A stretch of DNA of 64,000 nucleotides from Oerskovia merdavium (GCF_014836755.1 NZ_JACSQF010000003.1:141389-205388); one strand, 5' to 3'; positions 18,094-29,432 are shown, counted from the first letter of the stretch. The notes: generated from the letters alone by a model not told the origin. Translations and numbers: made by a program.

Positions 18094-18180
18094 CCGCGAC
18101 CTCCTCTCTCGTCACCGACGGTGTGGCGGTGCGCCGCCACCGTGGACCTGAGCGTCCGCCGCCGTGGGCCTGCGCGTCCG

Positions 18181-19857
18181 TCACCCTCGGAGCAGGTCCG
18201 CGACCACGCCGGGAACTGCCTCGGCCACGTCCATGGCCGCGACCGGCCCGCCAGGGTTCGCCCGCACGGCTGCCAACCCGTGGACCGTAGCAGCCGCGGC
18301 AGCGAGCTCTGCGGCCAGCCCGGGCTCCTGGACCACGCGCTCGCCGTGGGCGGCCAGAAGGGCGCCCAGGAGCCCCGTGAGCACGTCCCCGGCCCCCGCG
18401 GTCGCGAGCCAGGCCGGTCCGTCCGCCTGGGACCACACTCCCTCGGGTCCGACCACCACGGTCGCCGACCCCTTGAGCAGCACGGTCGCGCCCGTGAGCT
18501 CGTGCGCGGTGCGCGCCCAGCGCAGCGGCTCGGCCTCGACGTCGGCCCGGTCGACGTCCTCGCCACGCGCCCTCAGGAGGCTCGCGAGCTCGCCCGCGTG
18601 CGGCGTCAGCACGACCGACGGCGGGCAGGTCGCAGGCAGCAGCGACAGCGCGCCGGCGTCCACGACGCACGCCGGTCGCGGCCCGGCCGAGGCGTCCCAG
18701 GCATCCTGTGCGAGCTCGCCGCACGCCACCGCGAGCGCGTACCGGATGCGCTCGTGCTGGCCGGCGTCCGGTCCGGCGCCCGTGTCCCGCTCGCTCGCGC
18801 CGTCGCGCAGCGGTGGCCGCTCCCCCGCGGCCGGCACCCCCGACCCGAGCGCCCACGCCTGGACCCTGCCCTCGGCGGGCACGGCCTCGGGGCGAGCCGA
18901 GACGACGACCCGCGCGACGTCGTCGGGCCCGCGGTACCGCACCATGCCCGCGCCTGCACGGACGGCCGCCGTGACCGCGAGCACCGCGGCACCCGGGAAC
19001 GTCGGCGTGCCCGCGACGACGCCCAGGACCCCGCGCGTGTACTTCTGGTCGCTCGCCCCGGGCACAGGCCACAGGCGTGCGACGTCCGCAGGTTCGAGGC
19101 GCCGGACCGCGGGGGTTCCCAGCCCGGCGAGGCCCACGTCGACGGGTGTCACGTGCCCTGCGAGGTGGGTCGCCGGGGGCAGGAGCAGCCCGGGCTTGGG
19201 TGCGCCGAAGGTGACCGTCCGGTCGGCGGGCAGGACGGGCCCGGGGACCGAGCCGTCGTCGACACCGATCCCGCTCGGGGCGTCGACCGCGACGACCCAG
19301 GGCCGCGGCCCGCCGCGGGAGACCCACCCCGACAGCCGGTCCGCGAGCGCCTCGACCAGCTCGCCGGCCACGCCCCGCAGGGCTCCCGACGCACCGATCC
19401 CGACCAGCCCGTCGACGACCACGTCGGCCGAGAGGATGCCCTCGACGGCCTGTCCCCATCGCGCGCGCCCTGCCGGGGCGCCCAGGTCGAGGACCCTCCC
19501 ACCCGCGCGGTGCAGCGCCGTCAGGCCGTCGGCATGAGGGTGCTCGCTCGTGCAGACCGCCTCGACCGCGACACCTCGCCGGGCCAGGTACGCCCCCGCG
19601 AACAGGGCGTCGCCGCCGTTGTTGCCCGAGCCCACGAGGAGCACCACCCGTGTGCCGGTCACGTGCCCTGGGCGCGCTCCGCCGTCGGGCCCGGCACCCC
19701 CTGCCCGCGCGGAACTCCAGCGCGGGGACGCGCGCCGCAGGTCGCCTGCCACGATCGTCGCGAGCGCGAACGCCGCACGCTCCATGAGCGGGACGCCCCG
19801 GGCGAGCAGCGGCTCCTCGGCGGCACGAACCTGGGCGGCGGCGAACGCTTCGATCAT
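18181..19857 (-). CDS. nnr: Bifunctional NAD(P)H-hydrate epimerase / ADP-dependent NAD(P)H-hydrate dehydratase
   Basis: 558 aa from the ATG at 19857. The N-terminal half is a YjeF_N epimerase (VVLLVGSGNNGGDALFAGAY, VDGLVGIGASGALRG, VVAVDAPSGIGVDDG). The C-terminal half is a YjeF_C ribokinase-like dehydratase (DVARLWPVPGASDQKYTRGV, VVAGTPTFPGAAVL, LTPHAGELASLL, WLATAGAGDVLTGLLGALLA). Together they repair NADHX and NADPHX, damaged hydrated cofactors. The linker between halves and insertions around residues 370-400 are lengthened. It is divergent from the DUF4190 gene and heads a long same-strand run. Confidence 0.94.
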   Translation of the reverse strand: MIEAFAAAQVRAAEEPLLARGVPLMERAAFALATIVAGDLRRASPRWSSARAGGAGPDGGARPGHVTGTRVVLLVGSGNNGGDALFAGAYLARRGVAVEAVCTSEHPHADGLTALHRAGGRVLDLGAPAGRARWGQAVEGILSADVVVDGLVGIGASGALRGVAGELVEALADRLSGWVSRGGPRPWVVAVDAPSGIGVDDGSVPGPVLPADRTVTFGAPKPGLLLPPATHLAGHVTPVDVGLAGLGTPAVRRLEPADVARLWPVPGASDQKYTRGVLGVVAGTPTFPGAAVLAVTAAVRAGAGMVRYRGPDDVARVVVSARPEAVPAEGRVQAWALGSGVPAAGERPPLRDGASERDTGAGPDAGQHERIRYALAVACGELAQDAWDASAGPRPACVVDAGALSLLPATCPPSVVLTPHAGELASLLRARGEDVDRADVEAEPLRWARTAHELTGATVLLKGSATVVVGPEGVWSQADGPAWLATAGAGDVLTGLLGALLAAHGERVVQEPGLAAELAAAAATVHGLAAVRANPGGPVAAMDVAEAVPGVVADLLRG

Positions 19858-20012
19858 GGGGCCATGATGCCGCGCTTGGGCGCCGCACGCTGAGAGAGCC
19901 TCCGGTCCTCCCGTCCGGAATTCACCCGGTCGCTGCATGAGATTCGCCTCACCGGTCCCGGTCCAGCCAGTACGGTTCTGGCACTTTCGTCCCTCTCCGT
20001 GAGCAGGTTGCC

Positions 20013-21212
20013 GTGACCGATTCCCCGCAGAACTCCTACCGCGTCGGCGACGTGGTCAACGGTTGGCGTCTGGCTCCCGACGGGACCTGGGTGCCCGCCT
20101 CGTCACCGCCCCCGCCGCCGGGACTCATCCAGGGCGTCCCGACCTCCACCGAGGCGATGAACCACGACGCGGGGCACGCAGGTGCGGCGTGGCCCTACGC
20201 CCCCTCGGCGACCACAGAGCCGTACGGCTGGACCGGGCAGAGTGCAGCGCCGTCACCGAGCGGGTGGACCGCTCCGACCAAGAACACCCCCGCGACCCTG
20301 AGCCTGACGGCCGGGATCATCGCCGCCCTGGCGAACCTGTTCTTCCTCCCCGGAATCGCTGCGATCGTCCTGGGGATCGTCGGTCTGCGTCGCGCGAGCC
20401 GTTCGACGCCCGCCGTGGGAAGGACGCGGTCGATCTTGGGCATCGTGCTCGCGGTCGTCGGCACCGTCTCGGGCGTCCTCCTCCTGGTCGCGATCCTCGA
20501 CGACTCCCCGGATGCCGCAAGCCCGGACCGCACCACAGTCGGCACGTCGCCCGAGGGCGAGTCGATGCAGGACATGGACCTCTCGTCGTTCACAGCGGTC
20601 GACGAAGCCGCCTGGGCGCAGATCGCCAAGGACCCGGAAGGGTACGTCGGCGACAAGATCGTCCTCTACGCCGAGGTCACACAGTTCGACGCCGCCACCG
20701 GGTCGGACTCGTTCCGCGCCAGCACCGGAGCCGAGCAACCGTCAACCTCCTTCGAGCTCGACGTCAACACCCTGCTCTCCGGCGACAGCTCGGTGCTGAC
20801 CGACGTCACCGTGGGCGACGTCCTGAAGGTCCACGCGATCGTCGAGGGCGCGACGACCTACGACACCGTGATGGGCGGAGGCATGACCGCACCGGTGCTC
20901 AAGGTCGCTGCGGTCGAGGGCGTCGGCTTCAAGGATCTCAGCGGAGACGTCGCGCTCGGGGCTCCGGTCGCGCAGGAGTATGGCGGTGTGGCGCTCGCGC
21001 TCACCGTGACGAACAGCAGCACGGTGCAGATGACCTACTCCGTGGAGGTCGTCGCCGAGAGCCCCGACGGAACCGTCCAGCTCGGCACCGCGAGCGCCTA
21101 CGCCGAGAACCTCGGCCCGAGCCAGTCAGCAGCGGTGACCGCCGACTTCTACGAGGACCTGCCCCCGGACGCGGTCTTCCGCATCGCGTCGGTCGATCGG
21201 TTCGACTACTAG
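20013..21212 (+). CDS. DUF4190-type membrane protein with unknown C-terminal domain
   Basis: 399 aa, GTG start. Residues 1-90 are Pro/Ser/Gly-rich and contain GWRLAPDGTWVPA, a short motif like the WYxDP-type N-terminal segments of actinobacterial membrane proteins. Two hydrophobic segments (about 95-125 and 140-162) with RRASRSTPAVGRTRS between them form the DUF4190 unit. The remaining about 230 residues are predicted outside: a stretch about 190-290 (EGYVGDKIVLYAEVTQFD and on) looks like an OB-type beta barrel, and the end (VALALTVTNSSTVQMTYSVE) like an immunoglobulin-type beta sandwich. Function unknown; it could be a cell-surface or envelope protein. Confidence 0.7.
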   Translation: MTDSPQNSYRVGDVVNGWRLAPDGTWVPASSPPPPPGLIQGVPTSTEAMNHDAGHAGAAWPYAPSATTEPYGWTGQSAAPSPSGWTAPTKNTPATLSLTAGIIAALANLFFLPGIAAIVLGIVGLRRASRSTPAVGRTRSILGIVLAVVGTVSGVLLLVAILDDSPDAASPDRTTVGTSPEGESMQDMDLSSFTAVDEAAWAQIAKDPEGYVGDKIVLYAEVTQFDAATGSDSFRASTGAEQPSTSFELDVNTLLSGDSSVLTDVTVGDVLKVHAIVEGATTYDTVMGGGMTAPVLKVAAVEGVGFKDLSGDVALGAPVAQEYGGVALALTVTNSSTVQMTYSVEVVAESPDGTVQLGTASAYAENLGPSQSAAVTADFYEDLPPDAVFRIASVDRFDY

Positions 21213-21222
21213 GGCCCGGCAT

Positions 21223-21275
21223 CCGCACGCGCCGACCGGGCACGTCAGGGCAGGACGCCCGGTCGACGCGTGCGG
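21223..21275. terminator. Long inverted repeat after the DUF4190 gene
   Basis: 19-nt arms at 21223-21241 and 21257-21275 with one mismatch and a 15-nt loop, starting 10 nt after the stop codon. Position suggests a terminator; it also precedes the leaderless promoter of the next gene. Confidence 0.6.
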
Positions 21276-21306
21276 ACGTTCCCCGAGCTCCCGTGCTGGG
21301 CCGGGC

Positions 21307-21312
21307 TAGATT
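21307..21312 (+). promoter_or_regulatory. -10 box of the LLM oxidoreductase gene (leaderless)
   Basis: TAGATT followed by 7 nt and then the ATG at 21320. It matches the pattern seen at guaB, whiD, glmS and others. No clear -35. Confidence 0.5.
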
Positions 21313-21319
21313 GGCGACC

Positions 21320-22381
21320 ATGCGATTCGGACTCTTCATCCCGCAAGGCTGGCGACAGGACCTCGTCGGCATCGACCCTTCCGAGCAGTGGGAGACCATG
21401 CGGTCGCTCGCTCACCACGCGGACACCGCGACGACCGGAGCGCCCGGCCCGGGCGGCTCAGACGCGCAGCACGTGTGGGAGTCGGTGTGGGTCTACGACC
21501 ACTTCCACACCGTGCCCGAGCCCACGGGAGAGGCCACGCACGAGGCCTGGACGCTCATGGCGGCGTTCGCGGCGTCGACCGAGCGCGTACGCCTGGGCCA
21601 GATGTGCACGTGCATGGCCTACCGCAACCCGGCCTACCTCGCGAAGCTCGCGGCGACCGTCGACATCGTGAGCGGCGGCCGCACGGAGATGGGCATCGGC
21701 GCCGGCTGGTACGAGCACGAGTGGCGCGCCTACGGCTACGGGTTCCCGGGGGCGGGAGCACGCCTGGGCGCGCTCGACGAGGGCGTGCAGGTCATGGAGC
21801 AGATGTGGCGCACGGGCTCCGCGACGCTCGACGGCACGTACTTCCAGGTCGACGGCGCGCTGTGCCACCCGCAGCCGCTCCAGGTCCTGGACGGCGTGGG
21901 GGCCGACGGCGGCGGCGCTCCCAGCATCCCCCTGTGGATCGCGGGCGGTGGCGAGAAGAAGACGCTGCGCATCGCGGCGCAGCACGCCCAGTACACCAAC
22001 TTCGACGGTTCGCTCGAGGGGTTCGCGCACAAGTCCGACGTCCTGCGGGGGCACTGCGAGGCGATCGGTCGGCCCTTCGAGGACATCACGCGCTCGGCCA
22101 ACTACAACGTGGTCATCGGGGAGACCGAGGCCGACGTCGAGGACCGCCTGCGGTGGATCGGCGAGCACTACGCCAAGACCGTCCCCGCCAAGGCCGAGCA
22201 GACCGTGCGGGACTTCCGCTCTGGCCCGCTCGTGGGTACCCCCGAGCAGGTCGTCGAGACGCTCCAGAAGCTCGAGGGCGCGGGCATGACGTACGCCATC
22301 ACGTACTTCGCGGAGGCGGCCTACGACCGCAGCGGGATCGAGCTGTTCGAGCGCGAGGTCGTGCCGGCGCTGCAGGGCTGA
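21320..22381 (+). CDS. LLM-class F420-dependent oxidoreductase
   Basis: 353 aa, a luciferase-like TIM barrel. The opening MRFGLFIPQGWRQDL, WVYDHFHTVPEP, LGQMCTCMAYRNPAYLAKLA, the VDIVSGGRTEMGIGAGWYEHEW block and IPLWIAGGGEKKTLRIAA are typical of actinobacterial enzymes that use reduced F420 or flavin. F420 use is inferred from family, and the substrate is unknown. The ATG follows a TAGATT -10 box by 7 nt. Downstream lies a tandem repeat and a large inverted repeat before the convergent acpS. Confidence 0.85.
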   Translation: MRFGLFIPQGWRQDLVGIDPSEQWETMRSLAHHADTATTGAPGPGGSDAQHVWESVWVYDHFHTVPEPTGEATHEAWTLMAAFAASTERVRLGQMCTCMAYRNPAYLAKLAATVDIVSGGRTEMGIGAGWYEHEWRAYGYGFPGAGARLGALDEGVQVMEQMWRTGSATLDGTYFQVDGALCHPQPLQVLDGVGADGGGAPSIPLWIAGGGEKKTLRIAAQHAQYTNFDGSLEGFAHKSDVLRGHCEAIGRPFEDITRSANYNVVIGETEADVEDRLRWIGEHYAKTVPAKAEQTVRDFRSGPLVGTPEQVVETLQKLEGAGMTYAITYFAEAAYDRSGIELFEREVVPALQG

Positions 22382-22426
22382 CCGCTCCGCCGGCTCGGTG
22401 CCGCGGGGGCTGGAGCTGGAGAGCCG

Positions 22427-22455
22427 GTGCCTGTGCCTGTGCCTGTGCCTGTGCC
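22427..22455 (+). repeat. Hexanucleotide tandem repeat
   Basis: Four copies of GTGCCT plus GTGCC, 29 nt, in the gap between the LLM oxidoreductase gene and acpS. It abuts the large inverted repeat that starts at 22455. The array may vary in copy number by slippage. Confidence 0.85.
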
Positions 22456-22509
22456 GAGCACGAGGTTGCGGTCGTTCTGACGTCGAGAACGACCGCAACC
22501 TCGTGTTCG
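22455..22509. repeat. Large inverted repeat between LLM gene and acpS
   Basis: Arms of 24 nt at 22455-22478 and 22486-22509, complementary except for one G-T pairing, around loop GACGTCG. The core in the arms is ACGAGGTTGCGGTCGTTCT. It lies 74 nt after the LLM stop and 99 nt after acpS ends, so it could be a bidirectional terminator. Its length and sequence also fit an interspersed palindromic element. Confidence 0.75.
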
Positions 22510-22607
22510 ACAGCCGCTCGCGGCCACGCGACCACCTGCGCGAGAGACGCCGGAGCGCCCCGCGTCTCTGGCCTCCCCGGGTGGGACGACTTCGAGGCGA
22601 CGAGCCC

Positions 22608-22958
22608 TCAGCCCTCCGCGACCACCATGGCCGACGCGATCCCGGCGTCGTGCGAGATCGACAGGTGGAACGACGTGATCCCGAGCGCGGTCGCCCTGGC
22701 CTGGACCGTCCCGGTGATCTCGACCTGTGGAGCGCCACCGACGACGCGGTGGACCGTGGCGTCCTGCCAGTTCATGCCGCCCGGCGCGCCGAGAGCCTTG
22801 GCGATGGCCTCCTTGGCCGCGAAGCGGGCCGCGAGGGACGCCGCCGGGAGGTCGCGCTCGGCGGGGGTGAAGAGCTTCTCGCGCAGGCGCGGCGTCCTGC
22901 CGAGCGTGTCCATGAACCGCGCGACGTCCACGACGTCGATTCCCACCCCGATGATCAT
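22608..22958 (-). CDS. acpS: Holo-[acyl-carrier-protein] synthase
   Basis: 116 aa. AcpS transfers 4'-phosphopantetheine from CoA to apo-ACP. The two family blocks are present: [14 protein letters not shown] with the magnesium aspartate and [16 protein letters not shown] with the catalytic glutamate-lysine region. Length is typical. The ATG at 22958 follows TAGGGT (22965-22970) by 6 nt, suggesting a leaderless mRNA. It is next to glmS on the same strand, as in other actinobacteria. Confidence 0.95.
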   Translation of the reverse strand: MIIGVGIDVVDVARFMDTLGRTPRLREKLFTPAERDLPAASLAARFAAKEAIAKALGAPGGMNWQDATVHRVVGGAPQVEITGTVQARATALGITSFHLSISHDAGIASAMVVAEG

Positions 22959-23000
22959 GCGTTCACCCTAAGCGGTGGCGCGCGGCGCGGGCCCCGGACG

Positions 23001-23039
23001 CCGGAAGCCCACCGGGCCGGTGGCGCGGTGGGCTTCCGG
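23001..23039 (-). terminator. glmS terminator
   Basis: Perfect 13-bp stem: CCGGAAGCCCACC (23001-23013) with its complement at 23027-23039 and a 13-nt loop, 40 nt after the glmS stop. Confidence 0.75.
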
Positions 23040-23079
23040 GTGGTGCTGCGTCCGGGCGATGCCGGCGCGGCGCGCGGGA

Positions 23080-24945
<1,866 letters not shown>

Positions 24946-24952
24946 GTTTCGG

Positions 24953-24958
24953 AGTCTA
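24953..24958 (-). promoter_or_regulatory. glmS -10 box (leaderless)
   Basis: TAGACT on the minus strand, 7 nt before the ATG of glmS. The -35 region is not recognisable. Confidence 0.5.
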
Positions 24959-25065
24959 GCGGCACCGGTCCGGGCTCTTTCGACCGCGACATCTCGCGAT
25001 TCTTTGTTAGCGGTCCGGCGGCATTCGGTTCCCGATCACCGCGTGCGTCCGGCAGAATCATCCGA

Positions 25066-26097
25066 GTGGTTCCTCCCTCCGACCTGCCCGTCCCTCCGCG
25101 CGAGGGTGTCCCTGCGAGCGACCCGAGCGCCTCTCCCGGTGCGGGGCTGCTGTCCGAGCGCACCACGGCGTCGCCGTACGTCGACCTGGACCGCGCCGCG
25201 TGGAGCAAGCTCTCCGAGTCGACGCCGCTGCCGCTGACCGACTCCGACGTCGTCAAGCTCCGCGGCCTGGGCGATCCGATCGACCTGGCCGAGGTCGACG
25301 CGATCTACCGCCCCATCTCGCGACTCCTCAACCTGTACGTGACGGCCACGAGCGGCCTCCACGAAGCCACGTCGACCTTCCTGCGGGAGAACTCGACGCG
25401 CACGCCGTACGTGATCGGTGTCGCGGGGTCGGTCGCCGTGGGCAAGTCGACGACGTCCCGCATCCTGCGCGAGATGCTCGCGCGCTGGCCCGAGACCCCG
25501 CGCGTCGAGCTCATCACGACCGACGGGTTCCTCTACCCGAACGCCGAGCTCGCGCGGCGCGGCCTCATGGAGCGCAAGGGCTTCCCGGAGTCGTACGACC
25601 GCCGTGCCCTGATCCGGTTCCTGTCCCGCGTCAAGGCGGGGGCTCCCGAGGTCCGCAGCCCGGTCTACGACCACCTGACCTACGACATCGTCCCGGGGGC
25701 CGAGACGGTCGTCCGCAAGCCGGACGTCCTGATCGTCGAGGGGCTCAACGTCCTGCAGCCCGCACGGCCGAGCGCGACCGACGAGTCGACGGTCGCGGTG
25801 AGCGACTTCTTCGACTTCTCGATCTACGTCGACGCGCGCACGCGCAACATCCGCCAGTGGTACGTGGACCGGTTCCTCTCGCTGCGCCGGACGGCGTTCG
25901 CGCGTCCCGAGTCGTACTTCAAGCGCTACGCGACGCTCACGGACGAGGAGGCGATCGAGAAGGCCAGGTCGATCTGGGACTCGATCAACGCGCCGAACCT
26001 CGAGGAGAACATCCTGCCGACCCGCGGGCGGGCGACCCTGGTGCTGACGAAGGGCTCGGACCACTCGGTCCAGCGGGCGCGCCTGCGCAAGATCTGA
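25066..26097 (+). CDS. coaA: Type I pantothenate kinase
   Basis: 343 aa from the GTG at 25066. CoaA phosphorylates pantothenate, the first step of CoA synthesis. Walker A is GSVAVGKST at residues 121-129; [38 protein letters not shown] and [10 protein letters not shown] are family hallmarks. The core fits E. coli CoaA, with about 30 extra N-terminal residues rich in Pro and Ser. The start is supported by CAGAAT (25053-25058) ending 7 nt upstream. acpS, which consumes CoA, is about 2 kb away. Confidence 0.96.
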   Translation: MVPPSDLPVPPREGVPASDPSASPGAGLLSERTTASPYVDLDRAAWSKLSESTPLPLTDSDVVKLRGLGDPIDLAEVDAIYRPISRLLNLYVTATSGLHEATSTFLRENSTRTPYVIGVAGSVAVGKSTTSRILREMLARWPETPRVELITTDGFLYPNAELARRGLMERKGFPESYDRRALIRFLSRVKAGAPEVRSPVYDHLTYDIVPGAETVVRKPDVLIVEGLNVLQPARPSATDESTVAVSDFFDFSIYVDARTRNIRQWYVDRFLSLRRTAFARPESYFKRYATLTDEEAIEKARSIWDSINAPNLEENILPTRGRATLVLTKGSDHSVQRARLRKI

Positions 26098-26187
26098 GCG
26101 GCAGCCTGGGCGCCTGGCGGGGCGCTGGGGGCCTGGCGACCCGGGGGCCCGCGAACACCCTGAGCGCTCGGCCCCTCCCGCCGCTCA

Positions 26188-26202
26188 CGCCCCGACGGGG
26201 CG
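26188..26202. terminator. Convergent hairpin, coaA/dedA
   Basis: CGCCCC (26188-26193), loop GAC, GGGGCG (26197-26202), just before the stop codon of dedA and after coaA. Confidence 0.4.
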
Positions 26203-26213
26203 CGCGAACGCGC

Positions 26214-26969
26214 TCAGCAGGCCCGGCGGACCGCGGACTCGTCGTCCTGCAGGTCCTCAGTGCCCGACGACGGTGCGGCGGTCTGGTCGGTCGGCGCACC
26301 GTGGAGCGGGGTGGCTCCGGCGGCGGCTGCCCGCGCGGCCTCGGCTGCGCGGCGCTTGCGGGCCATGCGGTTCATGATGCGGTCGACGACCACCCCGGAC
26401 AGGACGCCCAGGATCACGCCGATGACCATGGCGAGGAGCGGCTGGTGGCCGAGCCACTGCGCGGCGACCAGTCCGATGAGGACCGAGTAGAGCGACCACG
26501 TCACGGCGGCGAGCCCCGAGTACAGCATGAAACGTCGCCGCGGATAGCCCACCGCGCCCGCGGTCATGTTGACCGCGACACGACCGATGGGGATGTACCG
26601 CGCCGCGAGGATGAAGGCGGCCCCACGAGCCTTGAGAGCCTGGTCGGCCCAGGCGACCGCCTTGCGCCCCCGGACCGTGCGGAGGAAACGGATCCGCTCG
26701 GTGCCGATGCTGCGGCCGAGCGCGTACGCGATCTGGTCGCCGGTCCACGCTCCGAGCGCGGCGATGACCAGGACGAGGACGAGGTTGGGATTGCCCGACG
26801 CGCTGGCGGCGACCGCGAGCGTGATGACCACGGACTCGCTGGGGATCGGCGGGAAGAAGCCGTCGATCGTCGCGAAGGCGTACAGGGCGGGGTAGATCCA
26901 TGCGGACGCCGCGAGTGCGAGGACCCAGGTCTCCAGGTTCTCCAGGAAGGTCGAGACGGCCTCGATCAC
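26214..26969 (-). CDS. DedA-family membrane protein
   Basis: 251 aa. The DedA/SNARE-associated family is polytopic inner-membrane protein, linked to undecaprenyl-phosphate or lipid flipping and membrane homeostasis. Visible: YALYAFATIDGFFPPIPSES-type block (ATIDGFFPPIPSE), LGAWTGDQIAYALGRSIG, the helix-hairpin AAFILAARYIPIGRVAVNMT with the family arginine, and YPRRRFMLYSGLAAVTWSLY. A cytoplasmic tail of about 50 residues rich in Ala and Arg follows. GTG start at 26969 with AGAGGA upstream. A 15-bp palindrome lies 34 nt upstream. Confidence 0.92.
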   Translation of the reverse strand: MIEAVSTFLENLETWVLALAASAWIYPALYAFATIDGFFPPIPSESVVITLAVAASASGNPNLVLVLVIAALGAWTGDQIAYALGRSIGTERIRFLRTVRGRKAVAWADQALKARGAAFILAARYIPIGRVAVNMTAGAVGYPRRRFMLYSGLAAVTWSLYSVLIGLVAAQWLGHQPLLAMVIGVILGVLSGVVVDRIMNRMARKRRAAEAARAAAAGATPLHGAPTDQTAAPSSGTEDLQDDESAVRRAC

Positions 26970-27002
26970 GGGTCCTCTGTTCGTCGGCTGGTGTGGCGAA
27001 CC

Positions 27003-27043
27003 AGGCTGGTCACAGGTACAGGAGATGCACCTGTGACCAGCCT
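27003..27043. repeat. 15-bp inverted repeat upstream of dedA
   Basis: AGGCTGGTCACAGGT (27003-27017), 11-nt loop, perfect complement ACCTGTGACCAGCCT (27029-27043). It stands between the end of def and the start of dedA. It may be a def terminator or an operator/attenuator in the dedA leader; the long perfect arms fit either. Confidence 0.6.
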
Positions 27044-27243
27044 ACGGATACGAGGGGCCGGCACCATCGGGGAAACCCCCCAGTCTGCCCTGATACCGAC
27101 CCCTACCTTCCTCGATGAATTCTGCCGCACCGGCCGGGACCGGTGCGTCATCCTCCGGAGGGAGATCCACACCTAGGGAGGTCCCCCGGAAGGATGCTGT
27201 GACACCTCCGAGGGACGGGCATCCTGGCAGGGGCCCGAGCCGG

Positions 27244-27918
27244 TCAGGGCAGCGTGAACCCCAGCGCCTCAGCGGCCCCGGAGGGATCCGGGGTCTGTCC
27301 CCAGAACCGCATCATGCTGTCGTTCGACGCGAGCGACCGGAGCTCGGCGCGGTCGAGGTAGAGCCCGCCCTGCAGATGGTCGGTCTCGTGCTGGACGATG
27401 CGCGCCGGCCAACCGGTCAGGACGTCGTCCACCGGGCGACCGTGCTCGTCCTGGCCGGTGAGCCGGACGGTCCGGGGCCGGGCCACGACGGCCTGCCAAC
27501 CGCTCACGCTCAGGCAGCCCTCGTAGAACGCCCGACGGTCGTCGCCCACGGCCTCGTACGCGGGGTTGACGAGCACGCGGAACGGCAGAGGGTGACGTTC
27601 GCGCAGGTCCGCGTCCTCGGGGTCGGAGACTCCCTGGTCCTGGATCACCGCGACCGCGATGCCCAGGCCGATCTGGGGAGCCGCGAGGCCGACCCCGGGG
27701 GCCGCGTGCATGGTGCGACGCATGGCCTCGACCAGCTCGGGGAACAGGTCCCCGAGCTGACCCGTGTAGGGCACCGCCGTTCGGCGGAGCACCGGATGAC
27801 CCGCCTGGACGATCGGCAGCACACCGTCCTCGTGGCGTGCGAGATGGCTCGCGACCTGGTCGCGCAGCTCCTCGTCGACGGGTCCGGCGAACCCGACAGC
27901 GTGGCTCTCGGTGGTCAC
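27244..27918 (-). CDS. def: Peptide deformylase
   Basis: 224 aa. Removes the N-formyl group from nascent proteins. All three metal-site motifs are present: [10 protein letters not shown] (75-84), EGCLS with zinc/iron-binding C135, and H177-E-T-D-H181. The protein is longer than the E. coli 169 aa, with an N-terminal extension of about 25 residues ([19 protein letters not shown]) and a short tail. Start ATG at 27918 overlaps the glmM stop by four bases, so it is coupled to glmM. Confidence 0.95.
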   Translation of the reverse strand: MTTESHAVGFAGPVDEELRDQVASHLARHEDGVLPIVQAGHPVLRRTAVPYTGQLGDLFPELVEAMRRTMHAAPGVGLAAPQIGLGIAVAVIQDQGVSDPEDADLRERHPLPFRVLVNPAYEAVGDDRRAFYEGCLSVSGWQAVVARPRTVRLTGQDEHGRPVDDVLTGWPARIVQHETDHLQGGLYLDRAELRSLASNDSMMRFWGQTPDPSGAAEALGFTLP

Positions 27919-29279
27919 AGGGCCAGCCTGTCCCGCACCACTGCGGCGAGCGACTCGGCCACGGCGTCGGCCGAGGCCTGCGTCGCGGCCTCGACCATGA
28001 CGCGCACCAGGGGCTCGGTGCCCGACGAGCGCAGGACGACCCGGCCGGTCTCGCCGAGGCGGGACTCGGCTGCCGCGACCGCCTCCTGCAGGACCGCGTC
28101 CGTCGCGGTGCGGGCCTTGTCCACGCCCGGCACGTTGAGCAGCGTCTGCGGCAGCTTGGGCACGGCGCCCGCGAGGTCCGCGAGCTTGGTCCCCGACTCC
28201 TGGATGCGTGCGGCGAGCTGGAGCGCCGTGAGGACACCGTCGCCCGTGGTCGCGAACTGCGACAGGATGATGTGGCCCGACTGCTCGCCGCCGAGGGTGT
28301 ACCCGTTGGCGCGCATCTCCTCCAGCACGTACCGGTCGCCCACGCCGGTCTGGACGGTCCGGATGCCCGCCTCACGCATCGCGAGGATCAGCCCGAGGTT
28401 GCTCATGACCGTCACGACGAGCGTGTCCTCGTGCAGTCGCCCCTTGTCCTTCTCGGCGAGGGCCAGGACACCCATGATCTGGTCGCCGTCGACGAGCACG
28501 CCTCGGTGGTCCACGGCGATGCAGCGGTCGGCGTCGCCGTCGAACGCGACGCCGAAGTCGGCCTCGGAGGCGACCACGACGGCCTGGAGCTGCTCGGGGT
28601 GGTTCGAGCCGCACTTCTCGTTGATGTTGCGCCCGTCGGGGCTCGCGTTCATCACGACGACGTCGGCACCGGCCGCGCGCAGCGCGGCGGGTCCCACGTC
28701 GCTCGCCGCCCCGTTCGCGCAGTCCACGGCGATCCGCAGCCCCGAGAGCGGCAGGGCGTCACCCGTGGCGCCGATGCTCCCGATGAGGTGCTCGACGTAG
28801 TCCGCACCGGCGCTGCCCGTGTCGGTCCGGACGCGGCCGACGCCGGCCCCGAGCGGACGGTCCCATGCGGTGCCGAGCTGACGCTCGATCTCGTCCTCGA
28901 GCGAGTCCTCGAGCTTGATCCCGCCTCGGGCCAGGAACTTGATGCCGTTGTCGGCCATCGGGTTGTGCGAGGCGGAGATCATGACGCCGAAGTCCACGTC
29001 GAGAGTGCTCGTGAGGAACGCGACGGCGGGCGTCGGCAGGACGCCGACGTCGAGCACGTTGACCCCGGCGCTCGCCAGGCCCGCGGTCACTGCCGCGCCG
29101 AGGAACTCGCCCGAGGCCCGGGGGTCGCGGCCGATCACCGCACGCGGGCGGTGCCCTTCGGGTTGTCCCGTGCGTCCCAGCACGTTGGCCGAGGCCACGC
29201 CCAGGCCGAGCGCGAGCTCGGCCGTGACGTCCCTGTTCGCCAGCCCCCGCACGCCGTCGGTGCCGAACAGTCGTCCCAT
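27915..29279 (-). CDS. glmM: Phosphoglucosamine mutase
   Basis: 454 aa. GlmM converts glucosamine-6-phosphate to glucosamine-1-phosphate on the way to UDP-GlcNAc. The N-terminus is [20 protein letters not shown]; the phosphoserine loop is [15 protein letters not shown] with Ser104; the magnesium loop is [16 protein letters not shown] and [15 protein letters not shown] complete the family set. Length is standard. The start has GGGAGGAAA upstream. It is downstream of rpsI on the same strand, as in other actinobacteria, separated by a terminator. Confidence 0.97.
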   Translation of the reverse strand: MGRLFGTDGVRGLANRDVTAELALGLGVASANVLGRTGQPEGHRPRAVIGRDPRASGEFLGAAVTAGLASAGVNVLDVGVLPTPAVAFLTSTLDVDFGVMISASHNPMADNGIKFLARGGIKLEDSLEDEIERQLGTAWDRPLGAGVGRVRTDTGSAGADYVEHLIGSIGATGDALPLSGLRIAVDCANGAASDVGPAALRAAGADVVVMNASPDGRNINEKCGSNHPEQLQAVVVASEADFGVAFDGDADRCIAVDHRGVLVDGDQIMGVLALAEKDKGRLHEDTLVVTVMSNLGLILAMREAGIRTVQTGVGDRYVLEEMRANGYTLGGEQSGHIILSQFATTGDGVLTALQLAARIQESGTKLADLAGAVPKLPQTLLNVPGVDKARTATDAVLQEAVAAAESRLGETGRVVLRSSGTEPLVRVMVEAATQASADAVAESLAAVVRDRLAL

Positions 29280-29382
29280 GAGATTTCCTCCCTCAACGGG
29301 ACGGTACAGGCACCGAGGCCCGCTCCGCCCCCGCTGCGAGCAGACCGGTCCGGTCGCTCGTCAGCATCCCTGACAAATGACG

Positions 29383-29415
29383 ACGGCCCCGGTGGACGAT
29401 GTCCACCGGGGCCGT
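29383..29415 (-). terminator. rpsI terminator
   Basis: 15-bp perfect stem ACGGCCCCGGTGGAC (29383-29397), loop GAT, complement 29401-29415, followed on the minus strand by a T-containing stretch. It ends the rplM-rpsI unit. Confidence 0.8.
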
Positions 29416-29432
29416 TGTGCGCAAGCGCTGGA

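Noticed and set aside
22427..22455. Possible CRISPR-like repeat
   Set aside because: Hexamer units without spacers; a simple tandem repeat.
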